64,000 nucleotides of DNA from Cydia pomonella (GCF_033807575.1 NC_084723.1:3663247-3727246); one strand, 5' to 3'; shown: positions 25,001-31,508, counted from the stretch's first letter. Numbers and translations: made by a program. The notes: a model not told the origin generated them from the letters alone.

Positions 25001-26334
25001 CAGTATATTACGATGTATTTTGGCATATTTCGTCTTTCTCATAATATAGGTGCTAGACAGACACCGATATATACTCATACTCATTTTTTTAATAGCGTAC
25101 ATTGTGTCCCACTGCTGCGCAAAGGCCTCCACTGTCTTCCGCCACATATAATATAGAAATACTTACATAGAAAACATCCATGACTTAGGAACAAATACCT
25201 ATGCTCATCACACAAATAAATGGCCTTACCGGGATTTGATCCCAGAACCATCGGCTTCATAGACAGGGTCACTACCCACTAGGTCAGGCCAGTCGTCATC
25301 GTATTTACCAATAACTATTTCCCACAGGACACGATAGCAGCAGAGCGGTTCTACGGGCAACTCCTGGACAAAGTGGACCATATCCTTAGTCCACTCGGGG
25401 CCAGTGACACAGGGTGTAAAGAAAGGGCTGTCTGCGCGCTATATAGGGAGCCCTTCAAACACGCGCCTTACAGCAATCTAGTCTCCAACGAATTGAGCAA
25501 GTAAGTGGCTAAAAGTAGACCTACCTATAAACTACGTCCCACTGCTGGGCACAGGCCTCCTCTTTGGGCTTGGGCTATAGTCTCCAGGCTGGCCCAATGC
25601 GGATTGGGGACTTCACATACATCTTTTCTTCGCAGATGGTATGCAGGTTTCCGCACGATGTTTTTCTTCACCGAAAAGCTAATGGTAAATATCATAAATG
25701 ATATTTCGTACATAAGTTCCGAAAAACTCATTGGTACGAGCCGGGGTTTGAATCCGCGACCTCTGGATTGAAGTCAGACGTCACATCCACTCGGTCACCA
25801 CCGTTTACCTTATAAACTAAAATATATCAAAATAAAATAAACCAAGTCCCTATATCCCGAGACCAAAATCGAAGAGGAGGGCGATTCTAACTTTATTATC
25901 TTGTTATGAAACCGTTATGGATATGATCTATCAGCTGTCAACAGAGACAATAAATAAATAATATTCGAATCGTCCTCTCGGTATCTTCAGCTTTCACGGC
26001 TAACGACATAACAACCTCTAGGCGACCCGTCCCAGTTTCTCAAATATATTTCACATGCAGGCTAGGCGTCTTTTACCAAACTTTAAGAAAGAAATCCTTT
26101 GCTAATGCCTTACCTGAGGAAGTACCAGCTCGTTTACCAGTACAGTCAAAAATATTTTAAACATCTCCTTAAAATCTATATTTGTTTTCAAGGGATTCCA
26201 ACGAGCTCGTACCTGCAGCGGACAGCAAGTTTGCCATCCAGTACTACCGCTACGTGCAAGCAGCCCGGGACGGGCAGGAACAGAAGGAATGCTCCGTCAT
26301 CTACCCTGATTGCCATATCGACTACAACAAGTAG
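4033..26334 (+). CDS. Osiris-family (DUF1676) membrane protein with long C-terminal extension, ten exons
   Basis: Exons: 4033-4534, 18414-18629, 19248-19501, 20209-20396, 21763-21863, 22935-23028, 23998-24073, 24362-24517, 25328-25500, 26193-26334. All introns are GT..AG with matching phases, giving 633 codons. Residues 17-33 form a hydrophobic signal or anchor. C89 and C97 form the Osiris two-cysteine region, with a further C123. Exon 2 carries the DUF1676 core. Exon 3 (about 248-290) is strongly hydrophobic and ends in a His-rich run. Exons 4-8 encode a His/Pro/Gly then charged linker, partly alpha-helical in look (478-529). Exons 9-10 form a C-terminal module with C559, C565, C620 and C627. 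Osiris proteins are usually 230-400 residues, so this one is unusually long, and I saw no clear AQxLAY motif. Osiris proteins act in secretory or endosomal membranes of cuticle-making epithelia. The start is set by the ATG after the TATA/initiator pair. The numbered ortholog cannot be assigned by eye. Confidence 0.85.
5418..6180. repeat. Three decayed copies of a local repeat
   Basis: Segments near 5420-5640, 5740-5860 and 5985-6175 share phrases such as ATGCAAATTGGGGATTG, TCCTGGTTTAC and GATTTTGAAGAAA in the same order. They look like a diverged tandem or serial duplication. The short ORFs here are not conserved between copies. Confidence 0.5.
6180..8070. other. Intronic DNA with nothing recognised
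   Basis: Within intron 1. AT-rich, no credible coding frame, and no repeat family that recurs in the window was seen. Confidence 0.4.
8072..8452. repeat. Dispersed foldback-type repeat, copy 2
   Basis: Homologous to 774-1276 over almost its whole length. TTTCTCAAACTTGC at its left is mirrored by GCAAGTTTGAGAAA at about 8343. It ends in the same CCCGGCCTCTATAGTAATGTA phrase, which abuts the palindromic element that starts at 8452. Confidence 0.6.
8452..8588. mobile_element. Palindromic MITE, TACAGTC family, copy 1
   Basis: Starts TACAGTCAAACGATTTAATT and ends AATTAAATCTTTTGACTGTA. The arms are about 60 bp and include TACCTTTTCACGGTGACA mirrored by TGTCACTGTGAAAAGGTA. A second copy lies at 12441-12569. 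A transcript across it would fold into a near-perfect hairpin. The 86-codon ORF across it is produced by the palindrome. Confidence 0.8.
8593..8720. repeat. Short duplicated segment, copy 1
   Basis: GTTGGTCTGACTCG, CAATGGTGCATGA, ACACAAACTGTTG and TAATGAACCGTG recur in the same order at about 9290-9470. This is a diverged direct duplication roughly 700 bp apart. Confidence 0.5.
9280..9470. repeat. Short duplicated segment, copy 2
   Basis: Partner of 8593-8720, with the same ordered words GTTGGTATGACTCG, CAATGGTGCATGA, ACACAAACTGTTGG and TTAATGAACCGTG. Confidence 0.5.
9470..10466. other. Intronic DNA with nothing recognised
   Basis: Within intron 1. A 62-codon frame near 10027-10212 has no recognisable motif and is probably chance. 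Confidence 0.35.
10531..11230. repeat. GGTTCCGTAG family repeat, copy 2
   Basis: Near-identical in layout to 1997-2712: AGGGTTCCGTAGTCAACTAG start, (GTCT)n tract at about 10577, GTACCTCCCC block, poly-C block at about 10890, and CTACGGAACCCT followed by a TGGCCGG tail. The mutual similarity suggests recent activity. Confidence 0.85.
11318..11627 (+). mobile_element. tRNA-derived SINE (family A) with 18-bp target duplication
   Basis: The head contains an A-box-like GTGGTGGCCGAGTGG and a B-box GGTTCAAATCC typical of tRNA promoters. The body TGAGTTTTTCGGAACTTATG is shared with the copies at 20441, 25531, 29666 and 60612. The flanks carry the direct repeat ACTACTGCCCATCGGCAG at 11300-11317 and 11628-11645, a target-site duplication that fixes the element's ends. 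Confidence 0.9.
11935..12110 (-). repeat. Dispersed repeat related to 38092-38240
   Basis: Reverse complement of the block at 38092-38240. Shared words include CAACTATAAAAAAAA-type runs, TGGTATACGAAATCTTAATT and GGCGGCACGT. A short piece of the same family sits at 10467-10515. Confidence 0.55.
12162..12365 (-). mobile_element. tRNA-derived SINE (family B), head-truncated
   Basis: The sequence CAAATTGACTAAGTCCCACA...GGCTTGTGTTGAGG through CCAGGATTTGAACCCAGG is shared with 17394-17650 and 44076-44328. Read on the minus strand it begins in the B-box (GGGTTCAAATCC). The A-box part present in the other copies is missing. Confidence 0.8.
12441..12569. mobile_element. Palindromic MITE, TACAGTC family, copy 2
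   Basis: Starts TACAGTCAAAATAGATAATT and ends TTAAATCTTTCGACTGTA. The centre TGAAACTCGCTAGAGACCTC matches the centre of 8452-8588. The left arm has lost about ten bases relative to the right. Confidence 0.8.
12629..12872. mobile_element. Palindromic MITE
   Basis: TTACCGTAAAACCACCCAAC at the left is the exact reverse complement of GTTGGGTGGTTTTACGGTAG near 12850-12870. The arms continue with TATAGTCCAA versus TTGGACTATA. The interior is unrelated AT-rich DNA. No coding capacity. Confidence 0.8.
12890..13015 (-). repeat. LINE 3'-end-like repeat
   Basis: TTTATTTATTTAAACTTTATTGCACACATAAAGA followed by GGCGAACTTAATGCCAAAAGGCATTCTCTACC. The same arrangement (simple tail, TTTATTGCAC, GGCGAACTTA) occurs at 52925-53055. 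Read on the minus strand it resembles the 3' untranslated end and AAATAAATA tail of a lepidopteran LINE. Confidence 0.55.
13015..13908. other. Intronic DNA with nothing recognised
   Basis: Within intron 1. AT-rich, no supported gene or recurring repeat. Confidence 0.35.
13909..14500 (-). mobile_element. Jockey/CR1-type LINE, 3' fragment
   Basis: Minus-strand translation from about 14490 gives ...LRYGIAFWG, a stop, then a frame ending in YIMCITIYNKLPDRFKDMDL...KECFY-type sequence up to 14053. This matches the C-terminal thumb and tail of the same LINE type seen at 50545-51130 and 59500-60292 (LRYG..WG, IQKRALR, YNKLP, F K..K..L). The stop codon and 5' truncation mark it as dead. A TTTATTGCATATAAGAATCAGG end at about 13914 is the likely 3' UTR. 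Confidence 0.7.
14655..14793. mobile_element. Foldback element, GGGCCTACCGCGA family, copy 1
   Basis: AGGGCCTACCGCGAAAACCG near the left is mirrored by CGCGGTTATAGCCCT near the right. Inner arms AAATTGCGGGGATCTTTCTC and AGAAAGATGCGCGCAATTT also pair. It is related to 15056-15185. Confidence 0.7.
15056..15185. mobile_element. Foldback element, GGGCCTACCGCGA family, copy 2
   Basis: GAGGGCCTACCGCGAACCAC pairs with GTGGTTCGCGTTATGCC. Inner arms ACGTTTGACGTGTTGC and CAACATGTCGAACGT also pair. The two overlapping small ORFs here come from the palindrome. Confidence 0.7.
15240..15415. repeat. Twofold direct repeat
   Basis: GTTGGAGGGTCTGCCATCTTGTGGCC (about 15257) and ATTGTAGGTTCTGCCGTCTTGTGGCC (about 15367) are direct diverged copies about 110 bp apart. 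No coding role is seen. Confidence 0.45.
15416..16050. other. Intronic DNA with nothing recognised
   Basis: Within intron 1. A 74-codon frame at 15766-15987 shows no motif and is treated as chance. Confidence 0.35.
16068..16260. repeat. Dispersed repeat, CTTATACCTTTAAACG family
   Basis: CTTATACCTTTAAACGGGCA, a TATA tract, then GGGGATCTCTGAAACGGCTC. The same order, reverse complemented, occurs at 47458 down to about 47370, where it forms the leading end of a longer tRNA-containing element. This copy lacks the tRNA-like part. Confidence 0.6.
16603..16870 (+). repeat. Tandem repeat, unit about 126 bp
   Basis: Two nearly identical units begin TTAGATTTTTTGAYTATTG at about 16603 and 16727, and a third partial unit begins at about 16853. 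Each contains AACGTAGGGGCATAGCTGTT. No reading frame runs through. Confidence 0.75.
16936..17035 (-). repeat. LINE 3'-end-like repeat
   Basis: Contains TTTTATTTCACAAAATATATAC and GCGAAATGGCATTCTCTACC, resembling the untranslated ends at 12890-13015 and 52925-53055. Assigned by resemblance only. Confidence 0.4.
17394..17650 (-). mobile_element. tRNA-derived SINE (family B), full head
   Basis: Read on the minus strand the head is TTTGGCCTAGTGGGTAGTGACC (A-box region), then a B-box GGGTTCAAATCC, then a tail ending in an AATAAATA-rich run at about 17380. It matches 44076-44328 over its whole length. It lies in intron 1. Confidence 0.85.
17905..18352 (+). pseudogene. RTE-type LINE, broken 3' coding relic
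   Basis: The plus-strand frame reads LPILTYGAQTWSLTKVQKST, then MERSILGVKLTDRIRNT. After frameshifts it continues WRDDLDAF and WEAGRDRDTWK. The same motifs occur in order in the intact frame at 54950-57028 (TYGAQAWSLTEIQ, MERSILGIKLTDRIRNT, WRDDLDSF). This is therefore a dead copy of an RTE relative. It ends about 60 bp upstream of the exon 2 splice acceptor of the Osiris gene. Confidence 0.8.
20441..20780 (+). mobile_element. tRNA-derived SINE (family A) with 15-bp target duplication
   Basis: The head GCGCTGGTGGCCTAGCGGTA and GGTTCGAACCTC are A-box and B-box elements. The body shares TGAGTTTTTCGGAACTTATG with the other copies. The end CCATGAGCCGTGG...GGGACAACGCGA defines a longer 3' subtype. 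AGTCAGCAAATGAGC flanks it at 20426-20440 and 20781-20795. It inserted 44 bp after the exon 4 donor of the Osiris gene, in the same orientation. Confidence 0.9.
21090..21560. repeat. GC-rich unassigned block in intron 4
   Basis: This stretch is much more GC-rich than its surroundings, with phrases such as GACGATGCAGACAGCTGGCG and AACGGGGTGTTGGGGGTCTG. Two overlapping minus-strand frames of 89-100 codons show no motif. It resembles the 3' part of a retroelement, but I could not match it to anything else in the window. Confidence 0.3.
22122..22475. repeat. Repeat family C, near full length
   Basis: Runs from TTTATACTACGTCAGTGGCA through GGCTGCGGTTTTCTGTAAGG to GGACGTACCCGGGTCCA. Copies or pieces occur at 3372, 38278, 43150, 48039 and 59306/60295. 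The left end is T-rich. It is probably a SINE or other non-autonomous element, but no tRNA-like head was recognised. It lies in intron 5 of the Osiris gene. Confidence 0.8.
22674..22880. mobile_element. Inverted-repeat MITE in intron 5
   Basis: AGTGTAAGGCCTGAGTGGAC and CGCTCGAG at the left pair with CGAGCGTCCACTTAAGCCTTACACT at the right. The interior is GC-rich with no reading frame. The right end lies about 55 bp before the exon 6 acceptor. Confidence 0.75.
23463..23575. mobile_element. Foldback element, CACCATGCCTGTCAC family, copy 1
   Basis: TCATTTGTCACCATGCCTGTCAC at the left and GTGACGCATGACATGACGAG...ATAAAAATGCGACC at the right form imperfect arms around GTTCTAACAAGTATGTAAG. Related copies sit at 29098-29222, 29416-29522 and 44330-44430. 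It lies in intron 6 of the Osiris gene. Confidence 0.65.
24545..24645 (-). repeat. tRNA-like SINE head fragment
   Basis: The minus strand reads GGGCTTAGTGGTTATCTGCC (A-box-like), then GGTTCAAAACCAGC (B-box-like) with correct tRNA-type spacing. No acceptor stem or intact cloverleaf could be drawn. It is better explained as a SINE head than a tRNA gene. It lies in intron 8. Confidence 0.55.
25080..25147 (-). pseudogene. RTE LINE, extreme 3' coding end
   Basis: The minus-strand frame reads WRKTVEAFAQQWDTMYAIKK. It matches the C-terminal SRGEAFAQQWDTQTGY of the 54950-57028 reverse transcriptase. This is only a short 3' remnant, abutting a SINE B copy. Confidence 0.6.
25148..25305 (-). mobile_element. 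tRNA-derived SINE (family B), shortened
   Basis: The minus strand has TGGCCTAGTGGGTAGTGACC and GGGATCAAATCCCGG, then the family B body. The part carrying GACTAAGTCCCACAG is missing. Its tRNA head ends about 22 bp before the exon 9 acceptor of the Osiris gene. Confidence 0.8.
25531..25800 (-). mobile_element. tRNA-derived SINE (family A)
   Basis: Reverse complement of the 11318-11627 subtype: it begins with GTCCCACTGCTGGGCACAGG and ends with the tRNA head GGTGACCGAGTGG. The flanks carry imperfect direct repeats (ACCTATAAACTA at 25520 and ACCTTATAAACTA at about 25808). It lies about 30 bp past the exon 9 donor. Confidence 0.85.
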
Positions 26335-27715
26335 CCACAGCCTACTAACTACCAGTTACAAACTTCCGGTTCATCATCTATTCTAACTGCCGTATCTGCT
26401 ACAATACTTAGGGGCCAGACTACCAGTTCTTCATCTATCCTGCAACAAATAGCCACAGATTAACTTATACATGCAGCATGGGGTTACAAACTGCCATTTG
26501 CTAACTTCGACAAACTACGATTTTGTTTACCACAGTCAAAGCAAGTTCGACTTTCAGTATTACGACAAAAAAAAACATTTATTTCGGACATAAAAGGTTA
26601 GTCAAGCATTTTGGACATACACGAACTTAAAACTTTTTTTACTTAAAAGTATTGCTTAACTTACTATATATTATCTACTCCATTTTATATGAAACTAAAG
26701 AACGATGCAGGTTCAACCAGTTCTGCACATAATAAGACAAGTATATCGCAATATAAAATGAAACTATGAGCCCTCATTTTAAAGAAAATGCGGAGAAATC
26801 GTATTTTATACAATCGTGATATAATAGAGAGCTTTTCAGTCGAGTACCGTGTTTAGGCAACGAAGCTTGCTGAGTTGTCTAAGTAAGGTACTAGATTAAA
26901 AAGCTTGATTATATCACTATTGCATTCAATACTTTTTCTACGAGTCATCTAAAATATTTTTTTTACTATAAAACCTAAATAATTAATGAAAATTGGTAAG
27001 TATCTCAGTAGACAAAAATGTAGTACAAAAGATATAAACGCGCGTTGAATGAATATGCTCATGAAATAAATTGCCCGTTTATGTCTTTTCTTTTTCTATA
27101 ACGACAAAGAGTGTACGGCGACAAACAAAGAACGTCTTTGAACCTTACGAGTATAGATAATTATTAATTACAAAAAAATTATGACAATTTAGTTTTATTG
27201 TCCCTTATTTAAGATGTACATGTACTGTACACTGTACGAGTGACTAACTTCGAACGCACGACTATCGTAATATGAGAAACCTATATCAATATGAGTATAT
27301 ACTTATCGATATTGAACCTCGAAAGGCGATAATCGCATCACCTTTGGTGTTTATTCCCTCGTGTACTTAAACGAAATCGAATGAGAGAGTGGTATGCGAA
27401 AATCTTACTTACGATACGAATGTCGTAAAACATAATCGTATGCGAGTTTCTCGTATGGAATGTGATTTTTTGTTTGATTTTGATAGTGCACGTGTTGCAA
27501 GTGTTATTTGACGTCATAATTTCAGACTTTTAAAATAACACTTGCAGACTTGTCTTGGTCTGACTCTAAAATAAAGTTGAAAGTCATAAAATTGACACAC
27601 TCGATCGTTTTTAACAAGTAAAATGACGTATTTGTGTGTAAAAGTCAATGTTGTAAAAATATCGCTTTACTTTAACAATGACTCAACTTTTTATTGCCAT
27701 GTTTTGTAAAATAAA
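26335..27715 (+). other. Probable 3' UTR and flank of the ten-exon Osiris gene
   Basis: After the TAG at 26332-26334, AATAAA poly(A) signals occur at 27065-27070, 27570-27575 and 27710-27715. The last is followed by a T-rich stretch. Which one is used cannot be decided from sequence. The inverted element at 26810-26935 would fall inside the UTR if any of these is used. Confidence 0.35.
26810..26935. mobile_element. Foldback element, copy 1 (pair with 38620-38745)
   Basis: GAGCTTTTCAGTCGAGTACC pairs with GGTACTAGATTAAAAAGCTT, and inner GGCAACGAAGCTTGCTGAGTTG is self-complementary in part. The 38620-38745 copy is nearly its reverse complement. Confidence 0.65.
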
Positions 27716-27833
27716 TACATTTCTTTAATTTAAAATTAAAACTTATTTAGAGTTGTGTTATTGTTAAACTGAAGTGGTATTTGTGTGTTGTGAATTTTAA
27801 ATTATTTATTTTGTATGTTGATATTTTTACAAT
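27716..27833. other. Intergenic AT-rich DNA
   Basis: Nothing recognised between the last candidate poly(A) signal and the next foldback element. Confidence 0.3.
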
Positions 27834-27976
27834 GTAGGTACGGTCACGTCTGAAAATATCGATACGGATAAAGTGCCAAAAATATGTATACACTACCCTA
27901 ATATATGGGCCATAAAGTCGTGTATACATATTTTTGGTGCTGCGATCGTGTCGATGTTTTCAGATGTGACTGTACT
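27834..27976. mobile_element. Palindromic MITE, TACRGTCAC type
   Basis: TACGGTCACGTCTGAAAATATCGATACG pairs with CGTGTCGATGTTTTCAGATGTGACTGTA. Inner CCAAAAATATGTATACAC pairs with GTGTATACATATTTTTGG. The TAC(A/G)GTC ends recall the elements at 8452 and 41829, but the interiors differ. Confidence 0.75.
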
Positions 27977-29097
27977 TAAGTGATTCTGAGTATAAATGAA
28001 AAATGATATGAAAGGATTTGGTATGTTACTGAAAGTAACCAATCCTAGTTTTAATACTTTCTTTTGAATACGTAATTACTATAATTCTTAAGAGTCCGCA
28101 TTAAGCTCGGTTCTCCATATCAACGTAGTTACTCTCTCATTTTAAATATACACAGTGTTTTTTTTTTATTTGCGTTAATTTCAAGGGTGCATTCCTGAGC
28201 TTAAATTAAGTAACTTACTCAAAGACACCGGCATTCTAATTAACTCCATTTCGAAGATGATCAATATTTTATTTTTATCTTATAAAGCACTTACGAGTGT
28301 GTACATTTACCTTAGGGCCCGTTCACATATTGATTAGTGTTTAGTACGGGTTAATACATTTGCTACTAAACGTAAGTACAAGATATCTCGGACGATCGAT
28401 GTTCGAAATGACATTGACATGTCACAGTTTTCAATTGTTTGATTGAGATAAATGTAATTCCTGTGCAACAACAACGCTATATATGCAACATTTAATTACT
28501 TTTTATAACAAAAAAAAAAAAAATTTTTTTTTTTTGAGAATAATTATGTTATATAGTTTCCTTAAACGTACTTACTAATACCCCGAAGTTAACGGAATTC
28601 AATAAAAACATAGTGTATATCTATGCCTGCACTTTATGTAGCTTCAGATACCATAGTTGAAAAATACCGCTAATTTAAGTTTTATAAGCTGTAGCTATAC
28701 AAACTAATTACAGGCAAAGTTTCATTACAATCCAATACGTAGTTTTAAAATGAGAAGGAAACTCCGTTTTTATGGGAAGGTGACATTCGGTCGTGCTTGC
28801 TGCGGGCTCTTATATAATGTTATTTATTGTAGGGTTTTATGGGAAATTGACTGTTATCTACATTTTACTGCATTTATTCGCCTTAAGTTCTTAATAGATG
28901 TAAATTCTACCAATTTATTTATTTTAGCGTAATAAAAACTAAACATAATAGTTACAGCTACGTCCAAAACTAGCGTTAGTAGCTAATTATTTGTTCTAAA
29001 CAACGTTTTGATTGTTATTATAATTAAGACTTACTTTGATTTGGCTCATATTCTAATTTTTTTTGTAATTTTAATGCTAATTTTACCTACGCGGCTG
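27977..29097. other. Intergenic DNA with nothing recognised
   Basis: AT-rich, with an A/T homopolymer pair at about 28510-28535. A 60-codon frame at 28750-28929 shows no motif. Confidence 0.35.
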
Positions 29098-29222
29098 CTC
29101 GTGCACTGCGGTGGTAGCACGGTTGCATTTTCATCACCTGTCACTATGCCTGTCACTTTCGCACTTATATACCTGTTAGAACGTGACAGGCATGGTGACA
29201 GATGATAAAAATGCGACCGTGC
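29098..29222. mobile_element. Foldback element, CACCATGCCTGTCAC family, copy 2
   Basis: GCACGGTTGCATTTTCATCACCTGTCACTATGCC pairs with GGCATGGTGACAGATGATAAAAATGCGACCGTGC. The arms are over 30 bp with few mismatches. Confidence 0.8.
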
Positions 29223-29251
29223 TTAGCCCGCTGTTGTGTATTATAATGGAT

Positions 29252-29412
29252 ATAGGTAAAAAACTTAAGTAAGTCACCTGTTGTATGTAGTTGTGACGTG
29301 TTCGAATAGACATTTGTTTTGTTTGTGTGTGTCTTTTAAACATGTATTGTCTATTCGAACACGCCACAACTACATACAACAGGTGACTTACTTAAGTTTT
29401 TTACCTATAGGT
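29252..29412. mobile_element. Long-armed palindrome
   Basis: The arms begin TATAGGTAAAAAACTTAAGT and end in its exact reverse complement. About 65 bp on each side pair almost perfectly, including GTCACCTGTTGTATGTAGTT and TGTTCGAATAGACA. The loop is a short GT-rich stretch. Near-identity of the arms implies recent origin or gene conversion. Two open frames read across it in opposite directions only because of the symmetry. Confidence 0.85.
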
Positions 29413-29415
29413 ACC

Positions 29416-29522
29416 TGCGGTGGTAGCACGGTCGTATTTTTATCACCTGTCACCATGCCTGTCACGTTCTAACAAGTATGTAAGTGCGAAAGTGACGGGC
29501 ATAGTGACAGGCGCCTCTGTGA
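29416..29522. mobile_element. Foldback element, CACCATGCCTGTCAC family, copy 3
   Basis: GCGGTGGTAGCACGGTCGTA followed by TCACCTGTCACCATGCCTGTCACGTTC repeats the left half of 29098-29222. The right arm (AGTGACGGGCATAGTGACAG) is partial. Together the three adjacent palindromes make a compound inverted cluster. Confidence 0.7.
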
Positions 29523-29617
29523 AACACGCCGCGTGAGTGACTAAAATGCGTTAGTTAAACCGTAAGTTTAGCTTAATGTTAGTATGACTCATGAGTCATG
29601 ATCCTCCAAATCCAAGG

Positions 29618-30243
29618 TCATGGCCTTGGAGGATTTAACAACTGGAGTCGCCTTTAAGAGCTTACCTTCTTCTTCTTCCTCGCGTTGTCCCGGCATTTTG
29701 TCACGGCTCATGGGAGCCTGGGGTCCGCTTGACAACTAATCCCAAGATTTATAATTTTTTATGATTTTATAAATTTATTTCATTAAATTTTTCAAGATTT
29801 GGCGTAGGCACTAGTTTTTACGAAAGCGACTGCCATCTGACCTTCCAACCCAGAGGGTAAACTAGGCCTTGTTAGGATTAGTCCGGTTTCCTCACGATGT
29901 TTTCCTTCACCGAAAAGCGACTGGTAAATATCAAATGATATTTCGTACATAAATTCCGAAAAAGTAATTGGTACGAGCCGGGGTTTGAACCCGCGACCTC
30001 TGGATTCCAAGTCGCACGCTCTCACCGCTAGGCCACCAGCGCTTCTTTAAGAGCTTACAACTGTGTCGAAAAGCTCGGCCAATGGTCATATTGTATGGAC
30101 CAACGTTTATCTGACATAGTTATTTGTACGTTACGTTCACATGTAACGTGCCCCTCCCCAGCAAAAATATCGACAGACTGTTTTGTACAGAAAATTACAG
30201 ACAAGGCTTCTCCTGTTGTTAAATCCTCCAAGTTCATGACTGT
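29618..30243. mobile_element. Inverted-repeat MITE interrupted by a SINE
   Basis: GTCATGGCCTTGGAGGATTTAAC at the left is mirrored by GTTAAATCCTCCAAGTTCATGAC at the right. Removing the SINE 29666-30044 and one target copy leaves an element of about 230 bp. Confidence 0.8.
29666..30044 (-). mobile_element. tRNA-derived SINE (family A) with 14-bp target duplication
   Basis: On the minus strand the tRNA head is GCGCTGGTGGCCTAGCGGTGAGAG with B-box GGTTCAAACCCC. The end is CCATGAGCCGTGACAAAATGCCGGG. CTTTAAGAGCTTAC flanks it at 29652-29665 and 30045-30058. Confidence 0.9.
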
Positions 30244-30387
30244 TTTAATTCGATTAGTAATTTTTTAAACAAACTGTATTGACACCCAATTTATAACTTC
30301 CTACTGATATTTTTTAAGAATTGGTAAAGTATTTAAAATTTCAACCCAATTTAATTTCCAATTTGTGTATATAGTTTCCTAAAACAC

Positions 30388-30588
30388 ACTTCAGTACCCC
30401 TAGTTTAAATAAATTCGATTTCGAAACGTGACGTACGCGTATGCGTTTAGTCTCATTTTGTATTGGATTTAGAAAGAGCGCGCCAAGCGGGACGTTTTGG
30501 AAACTCAAAATCCTATACAAAATGAGACTTAACGCAAACGCGTTCGTCACGTTATGATAAAATTTACACTAGGGGTACTGACCTCACT
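30388..30588. mobile_element. Palindromic MITE
   Basis: CAGTACCCCTAGTTTAAAT pairs with ATTTACACTAGGGGTACTG. Inner AACGTGACGTACGCGTATGCG and AGTCTCATTTTGTAT pair with ATACAAAATGAGACTTAACGC and GTTCGTCACGTT. The loop is about 60 bp. Confidence 0.8.
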
Positions 30589-31070
30589 TAAAAGTATGAA
30601 TTACTCGAAGTAAGTCTTTGTAGAGAGTAATTGAATTATTTATTAAAATTATAGAATAAAGCCATCCAGTCACTAGGACAATACATTTCGTATTGAACAA
30701 AATGCATTTAAGTTATTAATATAATGTGTTTTAATAAGTATACGAAGAGTCTTTGAAGAAAGTTCCGTAATCCCAGTGTTTTACAATTTCTTGTTATGTC
30801 AAATTATTTAAAATACCTAATTCATTTATTTTTATGAATGACGATGTTTATTAATCAATTCTAAAAAATATATATTTTTAAAATGGTTTTGCTCAAAAGT
30901 ACTTGGTTAAGTTTTGTTTTAATAGTTTAATTATCGAATCAAGGAAATGGATTATAATTGTTTTAATTTGAAATAAACTATTTATTTTTATACTGCTTGA
31001 GTTTCTTATTCCTATAGACATTTATATAATCCGTGTTGTAGCGTAAGTACTTTAACTCGCATCCCTAAGG
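30589..31070. other. Intergenic DNA with nothing recognised
   Basis: AT-rich with no supported feature. Confidence 0.35.
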
Positions 31071-31508
31071 GCCACTTGCACTATCACACTAACCCGGGTT
31101 TAACTGGTTAAACCGTTAACCCAGTGTCAAATTGTACCGGTAACCATGGTAACTCCAGGGTTAACCAGTTAAATCATTAACTCAGTGTCAAATTATACTG
31201 GTAACCATGGTAACTCCAGGATTAATCGGTTAAATCGTTAACCCAGTGTCAAATAGTACCAGTAACCATGGTAAAATCAGGGTTAACCAGTTAAATCATT
31301 ACTCCAGTGTCAAATTGTACTGGTAACCATGGTAACTCCAGAATTAACCGGTTAAATCGTTAACCCAGTGTCATATTGTACCGGTAACTATGGTAACTTC
31401 AGGGTTAATCGCTTAAATAAATAACCCAGTGTCAAATTGTACCAGTAACCATGGTAACTCCAGGTTTATCTGATTAACCTCGGGTTAGTGCGATAGTGCA
31501 AGTGGCGC
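31071..31508. mobile_element. Inverted-repeat element containing a 60-bp minisatellite
   Basis: GGGCCACTTGCACTATCACACTAACCCGGG at the left end is mirrored by CCTCGGGTTAGTGCGATAGTGCAAGTGGC at the right end. Between them, about six tandem units of roughly 60 bp each contain GTTAACCCAGTGTCAAATTGTACCGGTAACCATGGTAACTCCAGGGTTAA with scattered changes. The unit is itself rich in inverted words (GGTTAACC, TACCATGGTAAC). Confidence 0.85.

Noticed and set aside
29176..29472. Paired ORFs starting MYVVVACSNRQ and MYVVVTCSNRH on opposite strands
   Set aside because: They are the two arms of one palindrome.
31071..31508. CRISPR-like array
   Set aside because: The units are contiguous with no unique spacers, and the DNA is clearly eukaryotic. 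This is a minisatellite.
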